A stretch of DNA of 64,000 bases from Solwaraspora sp. WMMD1047. GTDB lineage: Bacteria; Actinomycetota; Actinomycetes; Mycobacteriales; Micromonosporaceae. This document shows positions 16,396-25,177 of the stretch, in pieces. The stretch is taken from positions 4,568,501-4,632,500 of the forward strand of contig NZ_JARUBL010000001.1 in NCBI RefSeq assembly GCF_029626155.1, written 5' to 3'. Position 1 is the stretch's first letter. Every line of letters starts with the position of its first letter. The translations under genes and the position numbers were made by a program. The notes beneath the pieces are model-generated. The model was not told the DNA's origin. It saw only the letters and a list, made by a program, of their open reading frames with translations, and searched no databases.

Positions 16396-17670
16396 GTGGG
16401 GCATGTGTTGCTGGTCGAGAGCTGGGTCGGGGCGATGAGCACCCTGCTGCCCCGGGCGATCCGGGAAGCCGGGCATCAGTTCACGTTCCTGACCAGGAAC
16501 CTGCACCACTACCTGCGCCAGGACGGCGGCGACCGGGTGCATCCGCTGCTCACCGCCGAGAACGTGCTCACCGCCGAGACCAACCACCTGGAGACGCTGC
16601 TGCCCCGGGTGCGGCGGCTGCACGAGGTGCTGCGGTTCGACGCGGTCATCACCTCGTGCGACTACTACCTCGGCACGGTGGCCCGGCTCGCCGCGCACCT
16701 GGGCCTGCCGGGCGCCCGGCCGGAAGCCGTCGAGTACGCCTACCGCAAGGACCTGGCCCGGCAGCGGATGCGGGCGGCCGGCCTGCCCGGCCCGGCGTTC
16801 GCGATCGCCGAGGACTGGCCGGGCACGGAGGCCGCCGCGCGGAGGCTCGGCTTCCCGCTGGTCATCAAGCCGGTCGACCTGTGCGCCGGGATGTTCGTCC
16901 GGCTGGTGGCCGACCGGACCCAACTGCGCGAGGCGTTCGACGCCCTCGACGACTTCCCGGTCAATGCCCGTGGCCAGCAGCGTTCACCGCTGGTACTGCT
17001 GGAGGAGGTGCTGGTCGGCCCGGAGGTGAGCGTCGAGACGGTCACCGTCGACGGGACGACGACGGTGCTCGGCGTGACGGACAAGAGCCTGGCCGGTGAG
17101 CCGTGGTTCGTGGAGACCGGGCACATGTTCCCCGCCGCGCTCGATGCCCCGACGGCGACCGCGGTGGCAGACATGGCGGTCGCCGCCCTCGCCGCGGTCG
17201 GCTTCGACCGCGGGGTGGCACACACCGAGCTCCGGCTGACCGCGGCCGGGCCGCGGGTGGTGGAGATCAACCCCCGCCCGGCGGGAAACCAGATCACCGA
17301 ACTGGTACGGCGGGCGACCGGAGTGGATCTGCCGATGGTCTTCACCCAGCTCGCGCTGGGCGAACAGCCGGACCTGACGGTGGCCGACACGGGGGTACGC
17401 AGTGCGGCCATCTCGTTCCTGCTGCCGCCCCGCGCCGGGACCGTCGCCGGGATCGACGGCGCGGCCGCCCTGGCGGCGGCTCCCGATGTCGTCGACTGGG
17501 CGGTGAAGCCGGACGGACACCGCGCCGGTGACGCGGTCAGCAACAACACCTACCTCGGCCATGTCATGACGGTGGACACCGTCGGCGCCGGCGCCCGCGC
17601 CCGGGCCGAGGAACTGGTCGCCGGGCTCGGCGTCCGGTACGCCGACGAGCTGGCCGAGGCCCTGGCGTGA
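16396..17670 (+). CDS. ATP-grasp ligase, L-amino-acid-ligase-like
   Basis: A 424-residue ATP-grasp protein. N-terminal pre-ATP-grasp fold (about 1-105), then the nucleotide-binding part: YRKDLARQRM, FPLVIKPVDLCAGMFV (lysine and glycine loop), LVLLEEVLVGPEVSVE, and the Mg-binding end HTELRL...VVEINPRPAGN. Family members join a carboxylate (activated as acyl phosphate) to an amine; this subgroup makes dipeptides or amino-acid amides. The GTG is preceded by GGGAG. It is the first gene after the Zur-like site, and its stop overlaps the next start by 4 nt. In the proposed pathway it would build an amide bond between non-standard amino acids. The substrates cannot be read from the sequence. Confidence 0.85.
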   Translation: MGHVLLVESWVGAMSTLLPRAIREAGHQFTFLTRNLHHYLRQDGGDRVHPLLTAENVLTAETNHLETLLPRVRRLHEVLRFDAVITSCDYYLGTVARLAAHLGLPGARPEAVEYAYRKDLARQRMRAAGLPGPAFAIAEDWPGTEAAARRLGFPLVIKPVDLCAGMFVRLVADRTQLREAFDALDDFPVNARGQQRSPLVLLEEVLVGPEVSVETVTVDGTTTVLGVTDKSLAGEPWFVETGHMFPAALDAPTATAVADMAVAALAAVGFDRGVAHTELRLTAAGPRVVEINPRPAGNQITELVRRATGVDLPMVFTQLALGEQPDLTVADTGVRSAAISFLLPPRAGTVAGIDGAAALAAAPDVVDWAVKPDGHRAGDAVSNNTYLGHVMTVDTVGAGARARAEELVAGLGVRYADELAEALA

Positions 17671-18515
17671 CGGCGCCGACGCCGACCAGGACCGGTACGC
17701 CGTACACATCGGTGGCCGCCCTGATCGAGGCCGTCGGCGCGGCCCGGTTCGGTCCCGACCCGGCCACCGAGCAGGTGAGCGTCGCCTTCACCACCCGGCA
17801 GGGTGCCCGGCACGCCGGACGCGTCCAGGGCTACCGCAACCAGGTGCTGAGCCTTCGGGTGGGCACCGCGGTCGGTTCCTGCGCGGCGGAGCCCGGCGAG
17901 CTGACCGACGACGTCGCCTACGACTGCGTCGGCCGCAGTGTCGCGGAACTGCTCGCCCACCCGCTGACCGCGGTCCGGGTCGCGGCCCTCGACGCCTATC
18001 TCGCCGCCGTCCGGCCGCACCCCCACGCCGCCGACGAAACGGTCGTCATCCCCGCCGGCACCTCGCTGGCCAAGTCGACCGCCAGAGCCGCCGCGGTGGT
18101 GGAGCTGATACCCGTCACGCCCGGGCAGACCGTACTGGTCGTCGGGGTGGTGAACTCCCTGCTGGAGCAGTTGCGCCGCCGCGGCGCCAGCTACCTGCCC
18201 TGCGACCTGGCGGGTGGCCGCACCGAGTGGGACGAGCCGTGCCTGCCGGACGCCACCGTCCTGCTGGAACGCTGCGACGCGCTGCTGGTGTCCGGCATGA
18301 CCCTGGGCAACGGCACCTTCGAGCCGCTGCTGCGGCACGCCCGCCTGACCGGAAAGCCGATGGTGACCTTCGCGCAGACCGGCAGCGCCGTCCTGCCGTG
18401 CTTTCTCGGCGCCGGGCTGAGCGCGGTCTCCGCCGAGCCGTACCCGTTCTTCTGGCTCGACGGCGGACCGACGACGGTCTACCGCTACCGCGTCACGGCC
18501 GGGTCGCCGTGCTGA
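17667..18515 (+). CDS. DUF364 (PF04016) family protein, putative metal-chelation enzyme
   Basis: A 282-residue protein. The C-terminal half is a Rossmann-like domain with the DUF364 pattern: DALLVSGMTLGNGTFEPLL, then GKPMVTFAQTGSAVLPCFL and an AEPYPFFWLDGG end. The N-terminal half matches the enolase-N-like portion of the family (SVAFTTRQGARHAGRVQGYRN). The published DUF364 structure shows enolase-like and Rossmann-like folds making a joint active site and was discussed as possibly linked to heavy-metal chelation; no reaction is established. The GTG overlaps the ATP-grasp stop (GTGA). Cys residues at about 191 and 251 could bind metal, but that is speculative. Confidence 0.7.
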   Translation: MTAPTPTRTGTPYTSVAALIEAVGAARFGPDPATEQVSVAFTTRQGARHAGRVQGYRNQVLSLRVGTAVGSCAAEPGELTDDVAYDCVGRSVAELLAHPLTAVRVAALDAYLAAVRPHPHAADETVVIPAGTSLAKSTARAAAVVELIPVTPGQTVLVVGVVNSLLEQLRRRGASYLPCDLAGGRTEWDEPCLPDATVLLERCDALLVSGMTLGNGTFEPLLRHARLTGKPMVTFAQTGSAVLPCFLGAGLSAVSAEPYPFFWLDGGPTTVYRYRVTAGSPC

Positions 18516-19585
18516 CCGTCCCCGCCCCGGCCACCCGCACGCCGCACCTGCTGGGTCTGCTGGGCCGCTCCCCGGTGGCGTTCGTGGACACCCCGCTGCC
18601 GCACCCCCACCCCGGCTTCCACGCCAAGGTGGAGTACCTGAGTCCGGGCGGCATGAAGGCACGCGCCGCCGTGGCGATGCTGCAGGCCGCCCGGCGACGC
18701 GGTGACCTCCGGCCGGGAGCCACCGTGGTGGAGTCCACCAGCGGCACGCTCGGGATCGGCCTGGCCTTCGCGGGGCAGGCCCTCGGCCATCCGGTCGTCC
18801 TGGTGGTGGACCGCGAGATCGAACGACCGATGCGGGCGCTGCTGACCGCGTACGGCGCGACGGTCGAGGCGGTGCAACAGCCGCATCCGGTCGGCGGGTG
18901 GCAGCAGGCCCGCGTGGACCGGCTGCGCGAGGTGCTGGCGGGTATTCCGGGCGCCTACTGGCCCGACCAGTACCGGAACCCGGACAACGCCGCCGGCTAC
19001 CGCACCCTCGCCGAGGAGCTGACCGGACAGGTCGAGGCCGTGGACGTGCTCGTATGCAGCGTCGGCACCGGCGGACACAGCGCCGGCCTGGCCCGGGCAC
19101 TGCGGCGGCACTGGCCCCGGATGCGGCTCGTCGGCGTCGACACCGTCGGGTCGACGATCTTCGGACAGCCCGCGCGGCCGCGGCTGATGCGCGGGCTGGG
19201 CAGCAGCATCTTCCCCCGCAACGTCGACTACGGAGCCTTCGACGAGGTGCACTGGGTCGGCCCGGTGGAGGCGGTCGACACCTGCCGGCGACTGGCGCGC
19301 TCGGCGTTCGTCACGGGCGGCTGGAGCACCGGTGCCGTCGCCCGGGTCGCGGCGTGGATCAGCCGCATGCAGCCCGGCGCCCGGGTGGTCACCGTCTTCC
19401 CGGACGGTCCGCACCGCTACCTCGGCTCGATCTTCGACGACGCGTTCTGCGCCGCCCACGGGTTGTTCGCCCCGGCTCCGGACCACCCGATCGAGATCCC
19501 CTACCCGAACGCCGTCGAGGTGACCCGGTGGAGCCGCTGCCGGACCGTCCTCGACCCGCTACGCAGCCTGGCGGTGCCGGGATGA
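18509..19585 (+). CDS. Cysteine-synthase-family PLP-dependent beta-substitution enzyme
   Basis: A 358-residue fold type II PLP enzyme. The PLP lysine is Lys50 in SPGGMKARAAV; the substrate loop is ESTSGTLGIGLA; the phosphate loop is GTGGHSAGLAR; and the family end VFPDGPHRYL is present. Relatives (CysK, CBS, SbnA) replace the beta-substituent of O-acetyl- or O-phosphoserine with a nucleophile; SbnA-like members make precursors of 2,3-diaminopropionate. The loop is one residue shorter than the usual NPGGSxKDR. The chosen GTG gives a 7-nt overlap with the DUF364 gene and removes a non-coding extension. In this operon it probably makes an amino acid building block rather than cysteine. Confidence 0.85.
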   Translation: MLTVPAPATRTPHLLGLLGRSPVAFVDTPLPHPHPGFHAKVEYLSPGGMKARAAVAMLQAARRRGDLRPGATVVESTSGTLGIGLAFAGQALGHPVVLVVDREIERPMRALLTAYGATVEAVQQPHPVGGWQQARVDRLREVLAGIPGAYWPDQYRNPDNAAGYRTLAEELTGQVEAVDVLVCSVGTGGHSAGLARALRRHWPRMRLVGVDTVGSTIFGQPARPRLMRGLGSSIFPRNVDYGAFDEVHWVGPVEAVDTCRRLARSAFVTGGWSTGAVARVAAWISRMQPGARVVTVFPDGPHRYLGSIFDDAFCAAHGLFAPAPDHPIEIPYPNAVEVTRWSRCRTVLDPLRSLAVPG

Positions 19586-20604
19586 GGCTCGGCTGGCGCA
19601 CCTACCCGCTGCGGCTACGCGAGCCGCTGCGGATCTCCCGCTCGACGATGCCGGGCCGCGACGCCGCCCAGGTCGACCTGACCCACGACGGCGTCACCGG
19701 ACACGGCGAGGTCGTCACGAGCGTCTACTACGGCCTCGACCTGGCCACCATCGTCGAGCTGCTGGCCGGGCTCCGGCACCGGGTCCGCGACTACGGCGAA
19801 CCCGAGGCGCTGCTGGCGAACCTGCCGGCGCTCGCCGCGGAGCTGCCCGCCGGGGTACTGGCCGCCCTGGACGCCGCCGTTCACGACCTGCTCGCCCGCC
19901 GGGCCGGAACTCCGCTGCACCGGTGGCTCGGCCGGCCGGCCCCCCCGGCGGTGGCGACGGCCCACACCATCGGGCTGGTCGGGCCCGACCACGCCGCCAC
20001 CACCGCCCGGGCGCTGACCCGGCGCGGCTTCCAGCTGGTCAAGGTCAAGTGCGGGGACGCCGCGGACCTGGCCAGGGTCGCGGCGGTACGCGCCGCCATG
20101 CCGGCCGCCCGGCTGGTGATCGACCCCAACGGCGCCTGGACAGCCGAGCAGACCGTGCGGCTGCTCGACGCGTTGCGCCCACACGGCATCGACGCCGTCG
20201 AGCAACCCATCGCGCCGGGGACACCGCGGCTCCTCGCCTGGATCAGCGCCCGCACCGACGTACCGGTCATCGCCGACGAGGACGCGGCCACGCTGGCGCA
20301 CCTGGACGCCCTCGCGGGCACGGTCGCCGGCATCAACGTCAAGCTCCCGAAGTGCGGCGGTATCCACGCCGCGCGGCAGATCACCGCCGCGGCGAGCGCC
20401 CTCGGCCTGGACCTCATGCTGGGCTGCCTGGTGGCAAGCTCGCTCGGCATCGCACCGGCGGTGCACCTCACCGGCACCGCCCGCTGGATCGACCTGGACG
20501 GGCACCTGCTGCTCACCGACGACCCGTGGACCGGCATCGGCGGCCACGACGGCGTCCTGCGGCTGCCCGACGAACCGGGTCTCGGCGTACGGGCGGTCCG
20601 GTGA
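19582..20604 (+). CDS. Enolase-superfamily epimerase, dipeptide-epimerase-like
   Basis: A 340-residue muconate-lactonising-subgroup enzyme. Acid/base lysines are in KVK (154, 156) and at 254 in NVKLPKCGG; Mg ligands are Asp181 (DPNGAW), Glu207 (VEQPI) and Asp232 (ADED). All are intact, as in L-Ala-D/L-Glu epimerases and N-acylamino acid racemases. It would invert a stereocentre in a dipeptide or acyl amino acid; the ATP-grasp product is the obvious substrate. The ATG overlaps the preceding stop (ATGA). Confidence 0.88.
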   Translation: MRLGWRTYPLRLREPLRISRSTMPGRDAAQVDLTHDGVTGHGEVVTSVYYGLDLATIVELLAGLRHRVRDYGEPEALLANLPALAAELPAGVLAALDAAVHDLLARRAGTPLHRWLGRPAPPAVATAHTIGLVGPDHAATTARALTRRGFQLVKVKCGDAADLARVAAVRAAMPAARLVIDPNGAWTAEQTVRLLDALRPHGIDAVEQPIAPGTPRLLAWISARTDVPVIADEDAATLAHLDALAGTVAGINVKLPKCGGIHAARQITAAASALGLDLMLGCLVASSLGIAPAVHLTGTARWIDLDGHLLLTDDPWTGIGGHDGVLRLPDEPGLGVRAVR

Positions 20605-21842
20605 ACACCTGGGCCAGCCTGCGCGGCTTCCCGGTGCCGATCCGGCTGCTGGTGGTCAACCAGCTCGGCGTCAACCTCGGCTTCTACCTGCTGCTGCCCT
20701 ACCTCGCCGGCTACCTCGCCGGCGACGTGGGGCTCTCCGCCGCCGTGATCGGCATCGTGCTCGGCGTGCGCAACCTCAGCCAGCAGGGCCTGTTCCTGCT
20801 GGGCGGATCGGCCGCCGACCGGCTCGGCGCCCGCGGCGTCATCATCGCCGGCTGCGCCCTGCGCGCCGTCGGCTTCGGGCTGTTCGCACTCAGCCCGGCG
20901 TTGCCGGCGCTGCTGGCCGCGTCGATCCTGTCCGGACTGGCCGGGGCGCTGTTCAACCCGGCGGTGCGCACGTACGTGGCACGGGCCGCCGCCGACCGGC
21001 GGGCCGAGGCGTTCGCGTTGTTCAACGTGTTCGCCAGCGCCGGCGCGCTGCTCGGACCGCTGCTCGGTTCCGCCCTGCTGCTCGTCGACTTCCGGGTCGC
21101 CGCGCTGGCCGGCGCGGCGGTGTTCGCCGCGCTCACCGTGGCGCAGGCGATCTGGCTGCCCGCCCAACCGGTCACCGTCAGCGAGGCAACCGTCTGGCAG
21201 GACTGGCGGACCGGCCTCGCCGACCGCCGGTTCCTGGCCTTCAGTGTGGCGCTCGCCGGGATGTTCGCGCTGCAGACCCAGCTGTACCTGATCCTGCCGG
21301 TGCAGGCGGAGCATGTCACCGGGGCGCCGGTGGCGGTCGCCGTGCTGTTCGTCGTCTCCACCGTCGTCACGCTCGCCCTGCAACTGCCGCTGACCGGTTG
21401 GCTGCACGGCCGGTGGAGCCGCGGCGCCAGCATCACCGTCGGCATGGCGGTCATGGGGGCCGGTTTCCTACTGCCGCTGCTGCGGGTGGAATCGGCTTCG
21501 CCGGCGCTGCGGCTGATGCCCGTGCTGGCCGCCGCCGTCCTGCTCGCCCTCGGGGTGATGATCGCCCAGCCATTCGTGCTGGAGCTGATCCCCGCCTTCG
21601 CCGGCCATCGCCTGACCGGCACCTACTTCGGCCTGTTCTACCTGGTCTCCGGGGTCCTCGCCGCCGGCTGCACCGCGGCCGTCGGCGCGGCGGTGGGCGG
21701 CTCGACGGGGGCCGGCGTGCCGGCCGTCGCGTGGCTGCTCACCGCCGGAGTCGGGATGGCGTCGGCGGGCGGAGTGTGGCTGCTGCGCCGCGGCGGCCTG
21801 CCGGCACCCGGCCCGGCGTCGGTTTCGGCAGGAGTGTCATGA
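20601..21842 (+). CDS. MFS transporter, probable exporter
   Basis: A 413-residue major facilitator with about 12 predicted helices. The loop 2-3 signature is GSAADRLGARGV, and the N-terminal LGVNLGFYLLLPYLAGYLAGD and later RTYVARAAADRRAEAFALFN match MdtH-like drug or metallophore exporters; the staphylopine exporter CntE belongs to the same broad family. It is inserted between biosynthetic genes and coupled by a GTGA overlap, so export of the operon product is likely. Confidence 0.85.
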   Translation: MNTWASLRGFPVPIRLLVVNQLGVNLGFYLLLPYLAGYLAGDVGLSAAVIGIVLGVRNLSQQGLFLLGGSAADRLGARGVIIAGCALRAVGFGLFALSPALPALLAASILSGLAGALFNPAVRTYVARAAADRRAEAFALFNVFASAGALLGPLLGSALLLVDFRVAALAGAAVFAALTVAQAIWLPAQPVTVSEATVWQDWRTGLADRRFLAFSVALAGMFALQTQLYLILPVQAEHVTGAPVAVAVLFVVSTVVTLALQLPLTGWLHGRWSRGASITVGMAVMGAGFLLPLLRVESASPALRLMPVLAAAVLLALGVMIAQPFVLELIPAFAGHRLTGTYFGLFYLVSGVLAAGCTAAVGAAVGGSTGAGVPAVAWLLTAGVGMASAGGVWLLRRGGLPAPGPASVSAGVS

Positions 21843-22642
21843 CCGGCGAGAACTTCCTCACCGACAACCCGGAGCTGTACGAACAACAGTTCCCCGACCC
21901 GGGCCGGACCGCCGCCCGGTTCGTCGACGACCTCGTACGCCGATTCGCCCACCGCGTCGGCACCGCACCCCGGCTGCTCGACGTCGGTTGCGGCACCGGC
22001 CGCGACGCCGGGCACCTCGCCACCCTCGGCTACACCGCCACCGGCCTGGACACCTCGATGCCGATGCTCACCTACGCGCGACGCCGCCACCCGTCGGTCC
22101 GGTTCCTCCGCGCCGACCTGCGCAACTTCGACCTGGCCGACCGCTTCGACGTCATCACCTGCCTGGACAGCGCGCTGCTGTACTGCCACCGCAACGCGGA
22201 CCTCACCTCGTTCCTGAGCTGCTGCCACCGGCAGCTGCGCCCCGGCGGGCTACTGCTGGCCGAGATGCGCAACGGCGCGTTCTTCCTCGGCAACACCGAA
22301 CTGCTCGACGGCCCCCGCACCCGCACCGTGCTCTGGCGCGACGTCAGGTACACCTCCGAGACGAGACTCTGGATCGACCACCGCGAGCAGCTGCTGCGCC
22401 GAGAACGCGTCTGGACCTGGCCAGCCTGCCCGGAACCGCTGGTGCAGACCTCGGCCTGGCGGCTGCTCTTCCCCGCCGAGCTGCGGCACCTGCTCGACAC
22501 CGCCGGGTTCGACGTGGTGGCCCTGTTCGACACCCCCGGCCCACGCACCGACCCGCCCTGGCAGCCGGGAGCCACCTTGTCGAGCGCCCTGACCGGCGAC
22601 CGGCTGCACCTGGTCGCCCGCCGCCGCGACGACGCGGCGTAA
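21839..22642 (+). CDS. Class I SAM-dependent methyltransferase
   Basis: A 267-residue Rossmann methyltransferase. Motif I is LLDVGCGTGRDAGHLA, motif II GLDTSMPMLTYAR, and DVITCLDSALLYC is the post-II region. AGGAG lies about 6 nt before the ATG, which overlaps the MFS stop. The C-terminal extension (about 170-267) has several Trp and Arg residues and probably forms the acceptor pocket. It may methylate an amine or carboxylate of the metallophore; the acceptor is unknown. Confidence 0.88.
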   Translation: MTGENFLTDNPELYEQQFPDPGRTAARFVDDLVRRFAHRVGTAPRLLDVGCGTGRDAGHLATLGYTATGLDTSMPMLTYARRRHPSVRFLRADLRNFDLADRFDVITCLDSALLYCHRNADLTSFLSCCHRQLRPGGLLLAEMRNGAFFLGNTELLDGPRTRTVLWRDVRYTSETRLWIDHREQLLRRERVWTWPACPEPLVQTSAWRLLFPAELRHLLDTAGFDVVALFDTPGPRTDPPWQPGATLSSALTGDRLHLVARRRDDAA

Positions 22643-22670
22643 CTCACCCTGCACCGGAAGGAAATTCATC

Positions 22671-24236
22671 ATGATCCACCGGCCCCTCGCCGCGCCGGGA
22701 CTGTCCCGCCGCAGCCTGCTCGGCGGTGCCGCCGCCGTCTCCGCCGCCCTGCTGACCGGCTGTGGCTCGGGCAACGACCCGGCTGCCACCGCAACCGGGC
22801 AACCCCGGCGCGGCGGCCGGCTGCGGGCGGCGTTCGCCGGCGGCGGTGTCAACGAGACGCTGGACCCGCACCTGGCGAACCTGTTCAACGAGGCATCCCG
22901 CGCGAAGGCCATGTTCGACAAGCTCGCCGACTACGGACCGGACGTCTCCATCCAGCCCCGCCTCGCCGAACGCTGGGAGCCCAGCAGCGACCTGACCCGC
23001 TGGCGGATCACCCTGCGCACGGCCACCTTCCACAACGGCCGACCGGTCCGCGCCGCCGACGTGCTCTACAGCTATGCCAGGATCACCGACCCGAAGAAGG
23101 CGTTCCGCGCCAAGGCCAGCCTCGACCTGCTCGACCTGCCGAACAGCCGGGCCGTCGACGACCGCACCCTGGAGCTGGTCCTCAAGCGGCCCTTCGCCGA
23201 GTTTCCCAACGCCCTGGCCGCGTTCGGCGCGTACATCGTCCCGGAGGGCGCCGACAGCTTCGAGCGGCCCGTCGGCTCCGGGCCGTTCACCTTCGACTCC
23301 TGGCAGCCCGGCCGGTCGCTGCTGCTCAAGCGGTACGACGGCTACTGGGAGGGCGCCGCCCACCTGGACGAACTGGAGTACCTGATCAGCAACGAGGAAT
23401 CGGCCCGGGTCAACGCCCTCCTCGCCGGCCAGGTGGACTACGCGCACGACATCACCCCCACCACCGCGCGTACCCACGCCGGCAACGGGCGGCTCAACGT
23501 CACCCGGATGCCGAACAGCACCATGCAGTCGTTCGCCATGAAGGTCGACCGGCCGCCGTTCGACAACCGCGACCTGCGCGAAGCCATGTTCCTGCTCACC
23601 GACCGACAGCAACTTGTCGACACCGTCCTCGCCGGTTCCGGGCAGATCGGCAACGACCTGTTCGGCAAGGGCTACCAGTACTACGCCGACGACATCGCCC
23701 AGCGCACCCGCGACCTCGACCGGGCACGGTTCCTCATCGACAAGGCCGGCGCCAAGGGGCTGCGCATCACCCTCGACACCGCCTCGGTGGCCAGCGGCTT
23801 CGTCGAGGCCGCCAGTGTCTTCGCCGAACAGGCCAGGCAGGCCGGCCTGGTCATCGAACCCGCGATGGGCAACAAGGACACCTACTGGAAGGACATCCTC
23901 ACCTCCGGGGTGCTGGCCTCGTACCGCTCCGGTGCGATGCCCATCGAGACACACATCTCACAGCGGCTGCTCACCAACTCCACCACCAACGCCACCCGGT
24001 GGGCGCGGCCCGAGTTCGACGCCCGCTACGCCGAGGCGATCTCCAGCGCCGACGAAGCGACCCGCCGGCAGGCGTACGGCGACATGCAGCGCACCCTGCA
24101 CGCCGAGGGCGGCTTCCTGATCTGGGGCTTCGCCGACTTCCTCGTCGCCACCGCGCCCGGCGTCGGCGGGGTGTCCGCCAACGCCCCGGCCAACACCCTC
24201 GACTGGGCCCGCTTCGACAAGGTCTGGCTGGGGTGA
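22671..24236 (+). CDS. NikA/DppA-type (family 5) substrate-binding lipoprotein
   Basis: A 521-residue extracellular solute-binding protein, family 5. The signal has a twin-arginine-like SRRSLL and a lipobox LLTGC (Cys31). Recognisable family segments include LAERWEPSSDLTRWRITLR, FHNGRPVRAADVLYSYARI and VGSGPFTFDSWQPG. This family binds dipeptides, nickel-ligand or opine-metal complexes. It has its own Shine-Dalgarno (GGAAGGAAA) after a 28-nt gap, so it may be expressed more strongly than its neighbours. In this operon the likely ligand is the metal-loaded product. Confidence 0.9.
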   Translation: MIHRPLAAPGLSRRSLLGGAAAVSAALLTGCGSGNDPAATATGQPRRGGRLRAAFAGGGVNETLDPHLANLFNEASRAKAMFDKLADYGPDVSIQPRLAERWEPSSDLTRWRITLRTATFHNGRPVRAADVLYSYARITDPKKAFRAKASLDLLDLPNSRAVDDRTLELVLKRPFAEFPNALAAFGAYIVPEGADSFERPVGSGPFTFDSWQPGRSLLLKRYDGYWEGAAHLDELEYLISNEESARVNALLAGQVDYAHDITPTTARTHAGNGRLNVTRMPNSTMQSFAMKVDRPPFDNRDLREAMFLLTDRQQLVDTVLAGSGQIGNDLFGKGYQYYADDIAQRTRDLDRARFLIDKAGAKGLRITLDTASVASGFVEAASVFAEQARQAGLVIEPAMGNKDTYWKDILTSGVLASYRSGAMPIETHISQRLLTNSTTNATRWARPEFDARYAEAISSADEATRRQAYGDMQRTLHAEGGFLIWGFADFLVATAPGVGGVSANAPANTLDWARFDKVWLG

Positions 24237-25177
24237 ATCTGCTCCGCTACGCGGCCGGGCGGTTGCTGCTCGGCCTCGGGCAGGTCGCCGGGATCACCAC
24301 GATCGTCTTCGTGCTCACCGAGGCGCTGCCCGGGGACGCCGCCGTGGTGATCGCCGGCGACCAGCCCGACCCGGCCCGGATCGCCGCGATCCGGGCGGAG
24401 CTCGACCTCGACCGGCCGGTCTGGCAGCGCTACCTGGACTGGCTGACCGATCTGCTCCGCGGCGACCTCGGCGTCTCGCTGATCTCGCAGCAGCCGATCG
24501 TGGACCGGCTCGCCGGCAGCGCGGGCGCCACCCTGCTGCTGGCGGCGGTGACCCTCCTGGTGCTGGTACCGCTCGCCGTCGCGCTGGGCATGCTGGCGGC
24601 CCGCCGGGAAGGGGGGCGACTGGACCGGGTGATCTCCGCGCTGTCGGTCGCGCTGTACGCGGTGCCCGAGTTCGCCCTGGCGATCCTGCTCATCGCGGTC
24701 TTCGGCGTCCAGCTCGGCTGGCTACCGCCGACCGCGTTCGGCGCCGACCTGCTCGCCGAACCGGCCGTGCTGGTGCTGCCGCTGCTGGTGCTCCTCGCCC
24801 GACCGATCTGTACCATCAGCCGGCTCACCCGCGCCGGCCTGCTCGACGCGCTGCGCGGCGAGCACGTACGCCACGCCCGGCGGCTCGGCATCACCGGCAG
24901 CCGGCTCTGGCTGCGCCACGCCCTGCCCGGCGCGCTGGCGCCGGTCGTGCAGCAGCTCGCCCGCACCACCGACTGGCTGCTCGGCGGCGTCATCGTGGTC
25001 GAGGCGGTGTTCGTCATCCCCGGCCTCGGCACCGCCCTCGTCGATGCCGTCGCCGCCCGCGACATCCCCACCGTGCAGGCGCTGTGCGTCCTGGTGGCCG
25101 TCACCACGGTGGTGGTGAACCTCGCCGCCGACCTGGTCGCGTTCCGCCTCGCGCCGCGGATCGGGACCGGGCGATGA
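24233..25177 (+). CDS. NikB/DppB-type ABC permease
   Basis: A 314-residue permease with about six helices. N-terminal LLRYAAGRLLLGLGQVAGI and the LPGDAA segment are typical of DppB/NikB; the EAA loop is RHALPGALAPVVQQLARTTDWLLGG and the C terminus has VFVIPGLGTALVDAV. GTGA overlap with the binding-protein stop. Forms the channel with the permease domain of the next gene. Confidence 0.9.
   Translation: MNLLRYAAGRLLLGLGQVAGITTIVFVLTEALPGDAAVVIAGDQPDPARIAAIRAELDLDRPVWQRYLDWLTDLLRGDLGVSLISQQPIVDRLAGSAGATLLLAAVTLLVLVPLAVALGMLAARREGGRLDRVISALSVALYAVPEFALAILLIAVFGVQLGWLPPTAFGADLLAEPAVLVLPLLVLLARPICTISRLTRAGLLDALRGEHVRHARRLGITGSRLWLRHALPGALAPVVQQLARTTDWLLGGVIVVEAVFVIPGLGTALVDAVAARDIPTVQALCVLVAVTTVVVNLAADLVAFRLAPRIGTGR

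Noticed and set aside
18227-18508. N-terminal extension of the cysteine-synthase-like frame inside the DUF364 gene
   Set aside because: It is Arg/Ala-rich shadow sequence of the DUF364 gene; the GTG at 18509 gives a normal family length.
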